From Planctomycetaceae bacterium (GTDB lineage Bacteria; Planctomycetota; Planctomycetia; Planctomycetales; Planctomycetaceae): a stretch of 64,000 bases of DNA. Where the stretch lies: the NCBI GenBank assembly GCA_041398825.1, contig JAWKTX010000013.1:1-64000 (forward strand). The letters are read 5' to 3'. Below are positions 24,436 through 33,938 of the stretch, piece after piece (position 1 is the first letter of the stretch; each line of letters opens with the position of its first letter). A program made the position numbers and the translations under genes. Below the pieces are notes generated by a model that saw nothing but the letters and a program-made list of their open reading frames with translations, made no database searches and was not told the DNA's origin.

Positions 24436-26800
24436 GTTCGGGTGGCGAATCTGCCGGACCGCGGCATCTGCCAAACAGGGCAAGTAAGGCGGGCAGCAGA
24501 ACCAGGTCACCGGGCAATGCAGCCAGCATCGTGATGGCGGTCAATTCGGCAAAACGTCGAGTGGGAACGAAGTCGGAACAGAATAACACGCTCAGGCCAC
24601 ACACAATCAGGATGCTCGTCAGGACTATCGCTTTTCGGCTGGTGAGTATGGTTTGCCAGACTGCTTTCTGACGGTTTCCCGTAAGCTCGGATTCCTGCCG
24701 GAATCGTGCCAGGAAATGGATCGTATCGTCGACCGCGATCCCAAGGCTGATGGCGAAGACAATCACGTTACCAGCGGTCAGCTCAAATCCGCGTAGTTGC
24801 ATCCATCCAACTGTCATGACCAGTGGAAAAAGGTTGGGTACAGAAGCCACAAGTCCAGTTCGGATGGAGCGAAACAACACCGCAATCAATGCGAAAATAA
24901 CGCCGGACGCAGCAATCAGTGACACGAACAGGTCCCGCACAAATTCATCCATACAGACGGCGTGTAAAGCCGCGTCACCAGTGACATGGCACCCCAGCGT
25001 GGCTGGCATATTCCGGCGCAGCCGCAGCTCTACATCGGCAATCAGCTCCTTGAGTCCAGCGCTGCCAACATCATGTACCCGCATCATTATGCGTGCTGAT
25101 TTCTCTGGTTCTGAAAGGAAGTCCCTTGTGATTGGAGTGAGATCATAGCGGTTCGTAACTCTGCGGATTCTTCTGAGTGCGGCGGCGGCGATTCCGGGAT
25201 CATCGGACATTGATCTCGCGTCAATTGCTGCGAGTACCTGAAGGTAATCCCGATAAAATGTGACTCGACGATCTTCTGACATCTGCTTTCGGAATTGTTG
25301 CAGGCCGGACGCAACCTCGGGAGAAAAGAATTCATCCGGGTCCTCTGCCTGAATCTGTACTTCCAGAGAGATGATTCCAGAGAGCTTTTCATCCAGCAGA
25401 TGCACTGTTTCCATGGCAGGGTTGTCAGCTTCATAGGTTTCGAAGATGAAAGAATTGACCTGCATATCGCGCACCCACCACAAAGTCGCGCCGGCAAGAA
25501 TCACATGCAGAACAACGACTACGACAGCGTTCCGGATGATCCATGCCCAGCCAGCATCGAAGACAGGGGCAACTCGGCCAGTGACTTTCCTGAGTTGGGT
25601 ATATCGTTGACTTGCCCGGGCTGCGGCTCTATGTGCCTGCAAACGCAGATGGTCACCGGCAATTGTCAGGCCGGACGTGAGTACGATGATGAGACTACAG
25701 TAGCTGAAAAGCATTGAAACAGATGCCTGAATGGCCAGCGTCCTGAGCAACTCTGATCGAGCCAGAAGCAGACTCCCAAACCCGATGGCGGTGGTGGCCA
25801 GCGTCAGGAAACAGGTCACCGACATTTCATTCATGACTTCCAGCGTGACCTCCCTGACAGGGCGATTTCCAGCACCGATTAGTTTTTGGAAGCGATTGAC
25901 GATGTGCACGGCATTGGCGGCAGCGATAATCAAAGCCAATGGGGGAACGACGTTGCTCAGCAGATTGAAAGGCTGGCCCGTCCAGCCCATCAAACCGACT
26001 GTATTGCCAACGGCCAGCATTACGGCCAGAAGCGATAGTGAAGTCATTATCAGGCTTCGAAACATAATGGCTGAGACGACGACGAACATGAACGCACAGA
26101 TGGGCACCATCATTGTTTGATCGCGCTCGAGGCTGCGAATAATGTCAATGCGTATCGGTGGCACTCCACTCAGTCGCACGCGCGTTGCGGAGGGGAGTTG
26201 GCTTTGGTGAATGATCTGTTCGATTGCTTCGACCGGCGGCGTAATCATCCCTATACCGCGGAGACTGGAATCCAGTGTGACGACTGTCAGCAGGAGTGTT
26301 CGGTCATCGCTGATTAGCAAATCGTTCAGCAATGGAAGGCGATCGAGACGTTCGCTGATTCTCTCGTCCGTCGAAAGGTCGGACGCAGTCAGCAGGGGCC
26401 CCCATCGGATCGGGTCATTGACAGGAGTGTCCCGCAACGCTGCATTCAGATCGATCCGTGGACGCTGCAGCGTCGCCAGTGACGAGACATGCTCAACATT
26501 GTCGACGTGACTCACCGAAGCGCAGAATTCATCCAGCCATCGAAAACAGTCACCTCGAAGGAGGGAACGTCCGTCTGTTGATTCAAGAACCACCAGGCAG
26601 ACGCTGTCTTCAAAACGGAACAGCTGTTTATGTCTGTTGCAGAATGCGACGATTTCATCCTGTCCGGAATAGACAGATTCCGGGGAAAAATCGAACTTCA
26701 GCCACAAGCATCCTGTCGTCAGGACGGCTGACAGTATCAACCAGCCAGTGAGTGCGGTGCGGGGGAAGTTGATCAGGATCTGAATGTACTGCTGTTTCAT
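24416..26800 (-). CDS. RND-superfamily (MMPL) exporter
   Basis: 794 residues from the ATG at 26800 (MKQQYIQILINFPRTALTGW); an upstream ATG at 26824 is also in frame. It is a two-repeat MMPL protein about 200 residues shorter than the exporter at 12991-16020. The second repeat keeps SLGIAVDDTIHFLARF, while the equivalent of the first (ALIIAAANAVHIVNRF) has Asn where a proton-relay Asp is usual. Both periplasmic loops are present, so it should be a proton-driven exporter, perhaps of lipids. It diverges from the amidohydrolase and overlaps the BON-like gene at its end. Confidence 0.85.
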   Translation of the reverse strand: MKQQYIQILINFPRTALTGWLILSAVLTTGCLWLKFDFSPESVYSGQDEIVAFCNRHKQLFRFEDSVCLVVLESTDGRSLLRGDCFRWLDEFCASVSHVDNVEHVSSLATLQRPRIDLNAALRDTPVNDPIRWGPLLTASDLSTDERISERLDRLPLLNDLLISDDRTLLLTVVTLDSSLRGIGMITPPVEAIEQIIHQSQLPSATRVRLSGVPPIRIDIIRSLERDQTMMVPICAFMFVVVSAIMFRSLIMTSLSLLAVMLAVGNTVGLMGWTGQPFNLLSNVVPPLALIIAAANAVHIVNRFQKLIGAGNRPVREVTLEVMNEMSVTCFLTLATTAIGFGSLLLARSELLRTLAIQASVSMLFSYCSLIIVLTSGLTIAGDHLRLQAHRAAARASQRYTQLRKVTGRVAPVFDAGWAWIIRNAVVVVVLHVILAGATLWWVRDMQVNSFIFETYEADNPAMETVHLLDEKLSGIISLEVQIQAEDPDEFFSPEVASGLQQFRKQMSEDRRVTFYRDYLQVLAAIDARSMSDDPGIAAAALRRIRRVTNRYDLTPITRDFLSEPEKSARIMMRVHDVGSAGLKELIADVELRLRRNMPATLGCHVTGDAALHAVCMDEFVRDLFVSLIAASGVIFALIAVLFRSIRTGLVASVPNLFPLVMTVGWMQLRGFELTAGNVIVFAISLGIAVDDTIHFLARFRQESELTGNRQKAVWQTILTSRKAIVLTSILIVCGLSVLFCSDFVPTRRFAELTAITMLAALPGDLVLLPALLALFGRCRGPADSPPELTLAGR

Positions 26801-26883
26801 ACGACAGGGAATTTGGTAAACCACACCTCCAATTGCAATCCACAGGAATCCAGAACCTCCAACTGGCGTTCGACGAGTCTGCT

Positions 26884-28161
26884 ATGACCAGTTTTGATAC
26901 GTGTTTCGCCAATCCATGGAATGAACTGGCTGGTGCACGGCGATTACATGTTCGATGGTTACTGCGGCCTGACGATGCGCCATTACGAAATGTGGAGGTG
27001 GTTGTAGAATCCGGCTTCCTGACTGAGGTTCGGCATATGCCCGAATCTGTGAGTCATCGGGCAGATCCCGTCGTGCTCATGCCTGCTCTTGTGAATGCCC
27101 ACACGCACCTGGAATTCTCTGACCTGGACACACCGGTCTCTCCCGCCCTTCCATTTCAGGACTGGATTACATCCGTCATTCAGAATCGTCGGAATCGGTC
27201 AGCGGTTTCGACCCCACTGCAGGGACTGGCCGATGCGTCGATCATGGCCGGGCTCAGCGAAAGCCGGAAATTCGGTACGCTGGCAACAGGAGAAATTACC
27301 ACACAGGATCTGTCCGTGGATCTCTGGAGTCGGTTTCAGCAAACATCGACGATCAGCTTTCGTGAATGCATCGGTTTGCAGCCGGAATCCATTCAGAGGC
27401 AAATTGAGAACGCGCAACTTCACCTGAAGAATGGTGTCGAAGGAATCACGGGGTTGAGTCCCCACGCGCCCTACACGGTGCATCCTGAGTTGTTCGACGA
27501 ATTGATCCGGATGGCCTCTCGTCATTGCGTGCCGGTGGCCATGCATTTGGGAGAGACAATCGCGGAACGTCAGTTGCTGCTGGATGCGACGGGGGCATTT
27601 CGGAGTTTCCTTTCAGAAAGGCAGTTGTGGAATGCGTCAGCATTTCCAGCCAGTCGAACTCTGCTGAATTATCTGAAGCCCATGGCAACGCTGCGTCGTG
27701 CTCTTGCCATCCATTGCAACTATTTGTCAGAGCCGGAAATGGAGTTTCTTGCGGAGAATCCGAATGTTGCAGTTGTCTTCTGTCCGCGGACACATCAATT
27801 CTTTCAGCATGGATCACATCCCTGGCGGCGGCTGAGGGATGCCGGTGCAAGAGTTGTTCTGGGAACGGACAGTCGTGCTTCAAACCCGGACCTGAGTATC
27901 TGGAGAGAACTGCTGTCCATTGTTCGACAGCATGAAGGTGCCCGTCAGGTGAGCCTGGATGGGATCGCTCGGCACCTGCCTATGATCACAACGGATTCCG
28001 CCGATGCGCTGGGCCTGAACTCACAACATTTTGCATTGCAATGCGGTCAACCCTTCCACGCGGTCGCCGTTCCGATGGTTCCTGAAACCGGGGCGATCGC
28101 CGACATGCCTGCTGCTGTGTTTCACTGTGGTGAACGAATAGAAGTTCGCTCCGACAATTGA
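26884..28161 (+). CDS. Metal-dependent amidohydrolase (deaminase type)
   Basis: 425 residues from the ATG at 26884. The metal ligands of the TRZ/ATZ-deaminase branch are visible: NAHTHLEF (HxH), VAMHLGE, HCNYLS and LGTDSRASN. The N- and C-terminal strands form the small composite beta domain. LPFQDWITSVIQNR is typical of the aminofutalosine-deaminase-like members, so a purine-nucleoside-like substrate in menaquinone synthesis is possible, but no other futalosine genes are in the window. It is divergent from the exporter, with a short shared intergenic region. Confidence 0.8.
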   Translation: MTSFDTCFANPWNELAGARRLHVRWLLRPDDAPLRNVEVVVESGFLTEVRHMPESVSHRADPVVLMPALVNAHTHLEFSDLDTPVSPALPFQDWITSVIQNRRNRSAVSTPLQGLADASIMAGLSESRKFGTLATGEITTQDLSVDLWSRFQQTSTISFRECIGLQPESIQRQIENAQLHLKNGVEGITGLSPHAPYTVHPELFDELIRMASRHCVPVAMHLGETIAERQLLLDATGAFRSFLSERQLWNASAFPASRTLLNYLKPMATLRRALAIHCNYLSEPEMEFLAENPNVAVVFCPRTHQFFQHGSHPWRRLRDAGARVVLGTDSRASNPDLSIWRELLSIVRQHEGARQVSLDGIARHLPMITTDSADALGLNSQHFALQCGQPFHAVAVPMVPETGAIADMPAAVFHCGERIEVRSDN

Positions 28162-28565
28162 TCCGGCGGCGGTGTTGCGGCCACACCGCCGGTGTCCTTG
28201 ACTGCCCACAGGTGCAGCTCCGTGAATCCTTTCTCAGATGGCGCGCGCTGAAACGGCACAAGTGTAGTCATCCGCGCGCATGCGCTGGGTGCCGCAGCCT
28301 TTTGAATTCGGGTCCCCGGCAATTCTCAGGACAGGAAAAGTTGCCGCGCGGGACAGTGCCGACGCCTTATATTACGGCTGCATCCGGCCAGCCTGCTTTG
28401 CAAACGGGAGCCATCTGGCTGCTCTGCGTCGGTTGCCCTCATGAGTAACCTGACAGGCAAGTTGCCGCAAAGGCCCGGACCTGTACTCATTGGCACCGCA
28501 GTTGCTTTCAGATAAAACGGGAGTCATGTGTCCAGTTTTGGGTGAAAGCGGAAAGGTCTTCTCAA
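28162..28565. other. Intergenic region upstream of hcp
   Basis: About 400 bp without a gene. The hcp promoter must lie here; no confident regulator box (FNR or NsrR type) could be read. Confidence 0.35.
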
Positions 28566-29852
28566 ATGTTTTGTAATCAGTGCGAACAAACGGCTCACGG
28601 AATTGCTTGCTGCGACACCGGTGTCTGCGGAAAAGACCCGGATATGCAGTCGTTGCAGGAGACATTGCTCTACGGTGTGAAAGGGATGGCATCGTATGCT
28701 CATCATGCTCGCCGACTGGGTAAGACGGATGAGGAGGTGAATGCGTTTATTGAAGAGGCGCTTTTTGCGACCGTCACGAATGTGAACTTCGACATGGGGA
28801 GTCTGCTGGAACTGGTGCTGGAATGTGGCCGAATGAATCTGCGTACGATGCAGATGCTGGACGAAGGTCACCGCGAATCTTTTGGGGAACCATCACCAAC
28901 AACGGTTTACGAAGGGACAAAACCCGGGCCTGGCATACTGGTGACGGGACACGATTTGCTGGACCTTGAAGATATTCTCAGGCAAACGGCCGGTACCAAT
29001 ATCAACGTCTACACCCATGGCGAAATGCTGCCAGCCCATGCCTATCCGAAGCTGAGAGCCTACCCGAACCTTGCCGGACATTTTGGAGGAGCGTGGCAAA
29101 AGCAAAAAGTAGAATTTGGTCAGTTCAATGGCCCGGTCGTTGCCACAACCAACTGTGTGCTGATTCCCTGGGAGTCTTATCGAGATCGATTATACACGAC
29201 GCGAACGACCGCCGTTCCCGGTGGGAAACGTATCACAACACGGGATTTCAGCGAGGTCATTGAGTGTGCGAAGAAGTGCGAACCGCTCAGAGAGATGAAG
29301 ACAGGTGAATCCACCGTTGGATTTCACCATGGCGCGATCCTGGGAGTGGCAGACAGGATTGTCGAAGCGGTCAAGTCCGGTGAGATAAAACACTTCTTCC
29401 TGATTGGCGGATGCGACGGAGCAGAACCAGGGCGTAACTGGTATTCACAGTTCGCACAAAACGCACCGCAGGATTCCATCATCCTGACGTTGGGGTGTGG
29501 CAAGTATCGCATTCGAAATCATGACTATGGCACCGTGGCCGGGCTTCCGAGATTTCTGGACATGGGGCAATGCAATGACGCATACGGTGCCATTCAGGTT
29601 GCTTCAGCTCTTGCATCGGCCTTCAACTGCGGCGTGAATGATCTGCCTCTGAGCATTGTACTCAGCTGGTTCGAACAGAAGGCGGTTGCCGTGTTGCTCA
29701 CCCTGCTCTATCTGGATGTCAAAGGGATCCGGATTGGCCCGGCCAAGCCAGCCTTTTTGTCCGACAACGTGATGCAGCTGTTGAAAGACAAGTACGATCT
29801 GAAGCTGATTGATGGAAATCCGCTTGTTCAGCTGAAAGCCGCTCTGGCATAG
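28566..29852 (+). CDS. hcp: Hybrid cluster protein (hydroxylamine reductase), short form
   Basis: 428 residues from the ATG at 28566, the family's usual MFC start (a GTG at 28542 is in frame). The N-terminal cluster motif is CNQCEQTAHGIACCDTGVC (Cx2Cx8Cx5C). Ligands of the hybrid Fe-S-O cluster follow: THGEMLPAHAYP, TTNCVLIP, IGGCDGAE, LGCGKYR and DMGQCNDAYG. Hcp reduces nitric oxide or hydroxylamine under anaerobic or nitrosative stress. At ~430 residues it is shorter than the ~540-residue enterobacterial type, lacking part of the helical N-terminal domain, as in the class III group. No hcr reductase is beside it. Confidence 0.9.
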   Translation: MFCNQCEQTAHGIACCDTGVCGKDPDMQSLQETLLYGVKGMASYAHHARRLGKTDEEVNAFIEEALFATVTNVNFDMGSLLELVLECGRMNLRTMQMLDEGHRESFGEPSPTTVYEGTKPGPGILVTGHDLLDLEDILRQTAGTNINVYTHGEMLPAHAYPKLRAYPNLAGHFGGAWQKQKVEFGQFNGPVVATTNCVLIPWESYRDRLYTTRTTAVPGGKRITTRDFSEVIECAKKCEPLREMKTGESTVGFHHGAILGVADRIVEAVKSGEIKHFFLIGGCDGAEPGRNWYSQFAQNAPQDSIILTLGCGKYRIRNHDYGTVAGLPRFLDMGQCNDAYGAIQVASALASAFNCGVNDLPLSIVLSWFEQKAVAVLLTLLYLDVKGIRIGPAKPAFLSDNVMQLLKDKYDLKLIDGNPLVQLKAALA

Positions 29853-29912
29853 GTCCGTAAGTGGATACCGGGCTTCGGGATTGGTTTCCCGGGCATCACT
29901 CGTCTGTGCACA

Positions 29913-29939
29913 GGCTTCGATTGTCAACGAATCGAAGCC
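29913..29939. terminator. Perfect 10-bp hairpin between hcp and the dehydrogenase
   Basis: GGCTTCGATT (29913-29922) and AATCGAAGCC (29930-29939) around a seven-base loop. There is no T run, so termination is uncertain, but the position between two convergent genes fits. Confidence 0.5.
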
Positions 29940-30039
29940 CCGCACAGGCCCGGGGAGCCGGATTGTTGATTGATGCGTACTTGTTCCGGATTCCTGCATG
30001 GGATCTATCTGAACAAAGCACCAACCGAGTCGACTGCCG

Positions 30040-31002
30040 TCACGGATTCACAACGTTGGTCGGGTGGCCGTCCATGAATGCGAGGATGTTATCCACGCAG
30101 CCCTTTGTCAGAAGATCAATGCCCTCTTGCGTCTGATCGGCGCTGTGGGGTGTGAGTACGACATTCGGGCACGTCAGCAATGGATGCGTATGATCGATGG
30201 GTTCATTGTCAAACACATCAATCCCGGCTCCGAATAAATGTCCGGACTGAAGCGCGTCGACCAGAGCCCGTGTTTCAACAATTCCAGCTCGTGCTGTGTT
30301 GATCAGGATGCTGCCGGGTTTCATGTGTCGAATGCGGTTTCGATTCATCAGATGGCGAGACTCGTTGGTCAATCGGCAATGCACGCTGATGACATCGGAC
30401 GTCGCAAGGACATTCTCAATCGGCAGATATTCAAAACCCAGCGCTGCCGCTTTTGAAGCGTCCGGGTGGAAGGTCCATGCTTTGACACTGAGCCCGAATG
30501 CCCGACAAAACCGAATCATCTGACACCCAATGTTGCCGGTGCCAAGGATACCGATCTGTTTATCGAGCAGAGAAACGCCGAGATCTCCGGACCATCGGCC
30601 GCGCTGCAGTTCGGCCGTCATTTGAGGAAGCTTTCGAGCTGTGGAAAGCATCAATGCGAAAGCATGTTCCGCAACAACGCCGGCAGTTCGCCCCGGGATG
30701 TTGCAAACGACAATTCCTTGTTCCGAGGCGGCACCCAGATCGATTGCATCGTATCCGATGCCACAGACGGCAATCATTTTCAGCCGGGGCAACTGGCGAA
30801 TCACTTCGCCTGAAAAATGGATCGCGCCCCGTGAATTCAAGAGGATTTCAGCATCCTGAAGGCGCGCAAGTTTTTCGTCGTCCGAAACCGGGCGATCGGT
30901 GAACAATCGAACTTCGGCGGATGTACGAAGTTCGCTCAGGAAGGGAGAACGCGCCACGAGTGGTGGATCGTCCCCGGGAATCACAACAAGGGGACGCTTC
31001 AC
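30040..31002 (-). CDS. D-isomer-specific 2-hydroxyacid dehydrogenase
   Basis: 320 residues. The NAD-binding motif ILGTGNIGCQMIRF is followed by the catalytic arginine region (NTARAGIVETRALVDAL), the glutamate in GIDVFDNEPI and the histidine in LTPHSADQT. This is a complete enzyme that interconverts 2-keto acids and D-2-hydroxyacids (glycerate, lactate or phosphoglycerate type), in the cytoplasm. The ATG at 31002 overlaps the stop of the preceding lipoprotein gene by 4 bp, so the two are co-translated, an odd pairing of enzyme and lipoprotein. Confidence 0.9.
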   Translation of the reverse strand: MKRPLVVIPGDDPPLVARSPFLSELRTSAEVRLFTDRPVSDDEKLARLQDAEILLNSRGAIHFSGEVIRQLPRLKMIAVCGIGYDAIDLGAASEQGIVVCNIPGRTAGVVAEHAFALMLSTARKLPQMTAELQRGRWSGDLGVSLLDKQIGILGTGNIGCQMIRFCRAFGLSVKAWTFHPDASKAAALGFEYLPIENVLATSDVISVHCRLTNESRHLMNRNRIRHMKPGSILINTARAGIVETRALVDALQSGHLFGAGIDVFDNEPIDHTHPLLTCPNVVLTPHSADQTQEGIDLLTKGCVDNILAFMDGHPTNVVNP

Positions 31003-31262
31003 TGGATCTGGTCACATTGATCGGTTTCGCCCTGCCCAGTCTCGCACCGCCCAGTCTCGCAGGCTTCGGACGGCTTCTGGTGATTTGGGAGTGGGTCGTC
31101 GATTGAATAGTACTGTCCGTCCGTGCGTCCCATCGGCTCATGGTAATTCAGCCTCCACAATCGATGAGGCTTAAGTTCGTGCATGATAGAGCTGCATCCC
31201 GCACTGCCGAGGGCAAGAATCATCAGGAAATGATTCAGGATCTGGATGGAGTGTCGCTTCAT
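30999..31262 (-). CDS. Small lipoprotein
   Basis: 87 residues from the ATG at 31262 (MKRHSIQILNHF). The lipobox LGSAGC near residues 18-23 is followed by SSIMHELKPHRLWRLNYHEPMGRTDGQYYSIDDPLP, which looks like a short conserved planctomycete lipoprotein. The C-terminus carries a degenerate CETG/GETDQC repeat reflected in the DNA by two copies of GCCCAGTCTCGCA. It would be anchored to a membrane. The function is unknown. A longer frame to 31340 is open but adds atypical sequence. Confidence 0.7.
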   Translation of the reverse strand: MKRHSIQILNHFLMILALGSAGCSSIMHELKPHRLWRLNYHEPMGRTDGQYYSIDDPLPNHQKPSEACETGRCETGQGETDQCDQIQ

Positions 31263-31525
31263 GGTTTGGCTTTCTCTGGGACGATGCAAGTCAGGATTGA
31301 TGGATACGTATCTCCAGTCTGACCCTTTCGCCAGTTGCATCGCTGATATTCGATCACTGGCAAAACAGGGCCAATTCGGCCACCATTCCGTCTTGTTGGT
31401 CGTCCAACATTACCCATTCCAATCCCTCTGCGCGAATTGGTGTTTGATCTGATCTGGCCCGTCTCCGCTGGTTCTCTTCAAGTCGCACACTTAGTTGCGC
31501 AGATCCTGCCACTTCCAGAAGGAAA

Positions 31526-32929
31526 ATGCCGATGATGTGCCGAACGAAGCGACCTGCCAGAATTCTGATCACGATTGCGGCCAGTCTGGCCATTGTTCTG
31601 ATTCCTGTTTCCGCGGTCCACGCCCAGAACAGCGAATCTGCGTCTGTCCCGACGATTCCTGCGGCAATTGATCTTCAGGATGGTGATACGCTTGTCTTTC
31701 TTGGAGACAGCATTACGCATCAAAGGCTCTACACGCAGTACGTTGAAGATTTCTTTTACACTCGCTTTCCTCATCGGCGGATTCGTTTTCACAACGCCGG
31801 GATTGGAGGCGCCAGAGCCTGGGATGCTCTTCAGAGAGTCAGTCGCGACGTGCTTGACTACAAGCCGCGTTACGTCACCGTTCTGCTTGGGATGAACGAT
31901 GGAAGTTACCAGCCGTTCAATACCGACATCTTCAACACTTATCAGTCCGACATGCTGGAGTTGATTTCAAAACTTCGTGAGGGCGGAGCGATTCCAGTCC
32001 TGATGTCACCAACAATGTTCGATGCCCGAACCGGACGCCTGAAGAATCGCTGGGATGAAGCGATGCTGTCCCAGTACAACGCTGTGCTTGCCTACTATGG
32101 AAAGTGGTTGCAGCATCAGGCGATTGAGCAGGGTTTTTCCTTCGTTGACATGTTCGGTCTGCTGAACAAATTGACCATGGAACAACGAAAAGTCGACGGT
32201 AACTTCACACTCATCAGGGATGCGATTCATCCGGATGCCCCCGGACAACTGGTCATGGCCTACGCAATGATCGAGGATCTGGGGCTTCGTAAAGGATTGA
32301 GCAGCATTCGCGTCATGAACTTACCGAATGGAAAACTGCGAGTGGCCGGAACGGGCGGCAAAGCCAGTAATGCGGTCGCTACGGACGCCGGTGTGGAGTT
32401 TGACTGGCTGGCTGACGGGCTTCCATGGGTTGTTCCCGCCGAAGCCCAGCTGGGGGCCGATCTTACGAAACTTGGACATCGAGCGAGTCGAGAAGCGCTC
32501 ATCGTTCCTCTGCTGCCAGCTGGAAACTACGAACTCAGCATCGACGGAACAGTCGTTGGCCAGTACTCACAGGCCCAGCTGGCCGGTGGGATTGAACTTC
32601 AGGGGAACAGCAAGACACCCCAGTACCAGCAGGCGATGAACGTGGCGATGCTGAACAAGACCCGAAACGAAGGTCCCGTTCGAGAACTCCGGGATGCCTG
32701 GCGAAGTTTCCAGACGTGGGCACGACAATCACGAGAACTGTCTAAGCAGCCTGGTAATGAACAAATGGCGAAGCAGGTCGCTGCCAGCAGGGAGAAAGTG
32801 GACGGTCTGGAGGCGGCCATTGTCGCAGCAGAAGCGGCGTCCGCAGAAATCGAAGCGAAGATCTACGAAGCGAATCAGCCTGTCTCGCGGCACTACAAAC
32901 TCACGCGCGTCACGCCTGCAAAAAAATGA
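31526..32929 (+). CDS. Exported SGNH/GDSL hydrolase
   Basis: 467 residues, with AAGGA just before the ATG. Signal peptide MPMMCRTKRPARILITIAASLAIVL, cut near AHA. SGNH blocks: FLGDSITH (Ser), AGIGGARAWD (Gly), LLGMNDGS (Asn) and RDAIHPDAPGQ (Asp/His). A beta-rich segment follows, and residues ~390-460 are a helical, probably coiled-coil tail (KVDGLEAAIVAAEAASAEIEA). It should be an extracytoplasmic esterase that removes acyl groups, probably from polysaccharides. A terminator hairpin follows. Confidence 0.85.
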   Translation: MPMMCRTKRPARILITIAASLAIVLIPVSAVHAQNSESASVPTIPAAIDLQDGDTLVFLGDSITHQRLYTQYVEDFFYTRFPHRRIRFHNAGIGGARAWDALQRVSRDVLDYKPRYVTVLLGMNDGSYQPFNTDIFNTYQSDMLELISKLREGGAIPVLMSPTMFDARTGRLKNRWDEAMLSQYNAVLAYYGKWLQHQAIEQGFSFVDMFGLLNKLTMEQRKVDGNFTLIRDAIHPDAPGQLVMAYAMIEDLGLRKGLSSIRVMNLPNGKLRVAGTGGKASNAVATDAGVEFDWLADGLPWVVPAEAQLGADLTKLGHRASREALIVPLLPAGNYELSIDGTVVGQYSQAQLAGGIELQGNSKTPQYQQAMNVAMLNKTRNEGPVRELRDAWRSFQTWARQSRELSKQPGNEQMAKQVAASREKVDGLEAAIVAAEAASAEIEAKIYEANQPVSRHYKLTRVTPAKK

Positions 32930-33008
32930 CAGTCTTCATGTGCTGAAGATTCATTTTCAGGTCAGTACGATGCCTCATGCCTCTCGCGAAACGCACAGCG
33001 TTTTTCGG

Positions 33009-33036
33009 GCCCCTCGCATGATTCTCTGCGAGGGGC
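33009..33036 (+). terminator. Terminator hairpin after the GDSL hydrolase
   Basis: GCCCCTCGCA and TGCGAGGGGC pair perfectly over 10 bp around an eight-base loop. T-rich sequence follows. Confidence 0.75.
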
Positions 33037-33100
33037 TTATCGTTTGCTGTTTGTTGGAGTGTGTTTTCCACGGGGGACTAAGGAACTGGGTGAACCTTCC

Positions 33101-33886
33101 ATGCTGAATTCTTCGGAGTCGAATTCATTGCCGTCTGAAAGCGACGGGAAGGCTACCGCGAAGATTCGCGCGAACACCGGGCGATTGAAGATTCCGTTAT
33201 TGATCTTTGTCGTTACCGCTATCGTCAGTGGCATCTGGTTTCTGGGAGAGGAACTAACCCTGAAGAAGCTGGCGTCGCGTGAAGCGGAGTTTCGACAGTT
33301 TCAGGCCAATCATCCGGCTTTGGTTTTTGTGGCGGCATTTTCTGTCTACGCAACAGTGGCCGGGCTGTCTCTGCCCGTCACGTCGGCAATGACATTGTTT
33401 TTTGCGTGGCTGTTCGGGTTTTGGCCCGGCATGCTGGTTGTCAGTTTCGGATCCACGGCCGGTGCAACGATTGCCTTTCTGCTCAGCCGTTACCTGCTTC
33501 GGGATGCTGTTTCCCGGCGTTTCGGTGATCGGCTGAAAGCTTTCAACGAATCGCTCAAAAAAGAGGGCCCGTTTTATCTGTTCACTTTGCGACTGATTCC
33601 GGCGGTTCCCTTTTTCGTAATCAATGCTGTTATGGGGCTGACATCGCTGCGAGCTCGCACGTTTTGGTGGGTCAGTCAGTTGGGGATGCTTCCGGGGACG
33701 GCCGTTTATGTATATGCCGGAGCCAGCGTTCCGGCGCTGCAAACTCTGGCTGATCAGGGTCTAAGAGCAATCTTCACACCCCGCCAGTTGACACAAATCC
33801 TGATGGCATTGGTCCTTCTGGGGACATCTCCCCTTCTTGTTCGACTCCTGATCCGCAGATTTTCACGGCCCGCCGTTCGGCCGTAA
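33101..33886 (+). CDS. TVP38/TMEM64 (DedA-like) membrane protein
   Basis: 261 residues from the ATG at 33101. The first membrane helix (IPLLIFVVTAIVSGIWFLG) is followed by the SNARE-associated Golgi protein core: GLSLPVTSAMTLFFAWLFG, the GSTAGATIAFLLSRYLLRD motif with its conserved arginine, and LRLIPAVPFFVINAVMGLT. Relatives scramble lipids or sustain envelope homeostasis. The next gene is a MerA-like flavoprotein in the same direction 52 bp downstream; in other bacteria these two are adjacent or fused. Confidence 0.9.
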   Translation: MLNSSESNSLPSESDGKATAKIRANTGRLKIPLLIFVVTAIVSGIWFLGEELTLKKLASREAEFRQFQANHPALVFVAAFSVYATVAGLSLPVTSAMTLFFAWLFGFWPGMLVVSFGSTAGATIAFLLSRYLLRDAVSRRFGDRLKAFNESLKKEGPFYLFTLRLIPAVPFFVINAVMGLTSLRARTFWWVSQLGMLPGTAVYVYAGASVPALQTLADQGLRAIFTPRQLTQILMALVLLGTSPLLVRLLIRRFSRPAVRP

Positions 33887-33938
33887 GAACTAAGTTTCGT
33901 ATTTCCGTAATGGTTTCAGAACTTCGAAAGCCACCGTC

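Noticed and set aside
28162..28565. FNR or NsrR operator upstream of hcp
   Set aside because: Expected for hcp genes, but no convincing inverted repeat of either type was found.
29913..29939. Riboswitch or structured RNA at the hairpin after hcp
   Set aside because: A single stem between convergent genes, with no further conserved structure; a terminator-like role is simpler.
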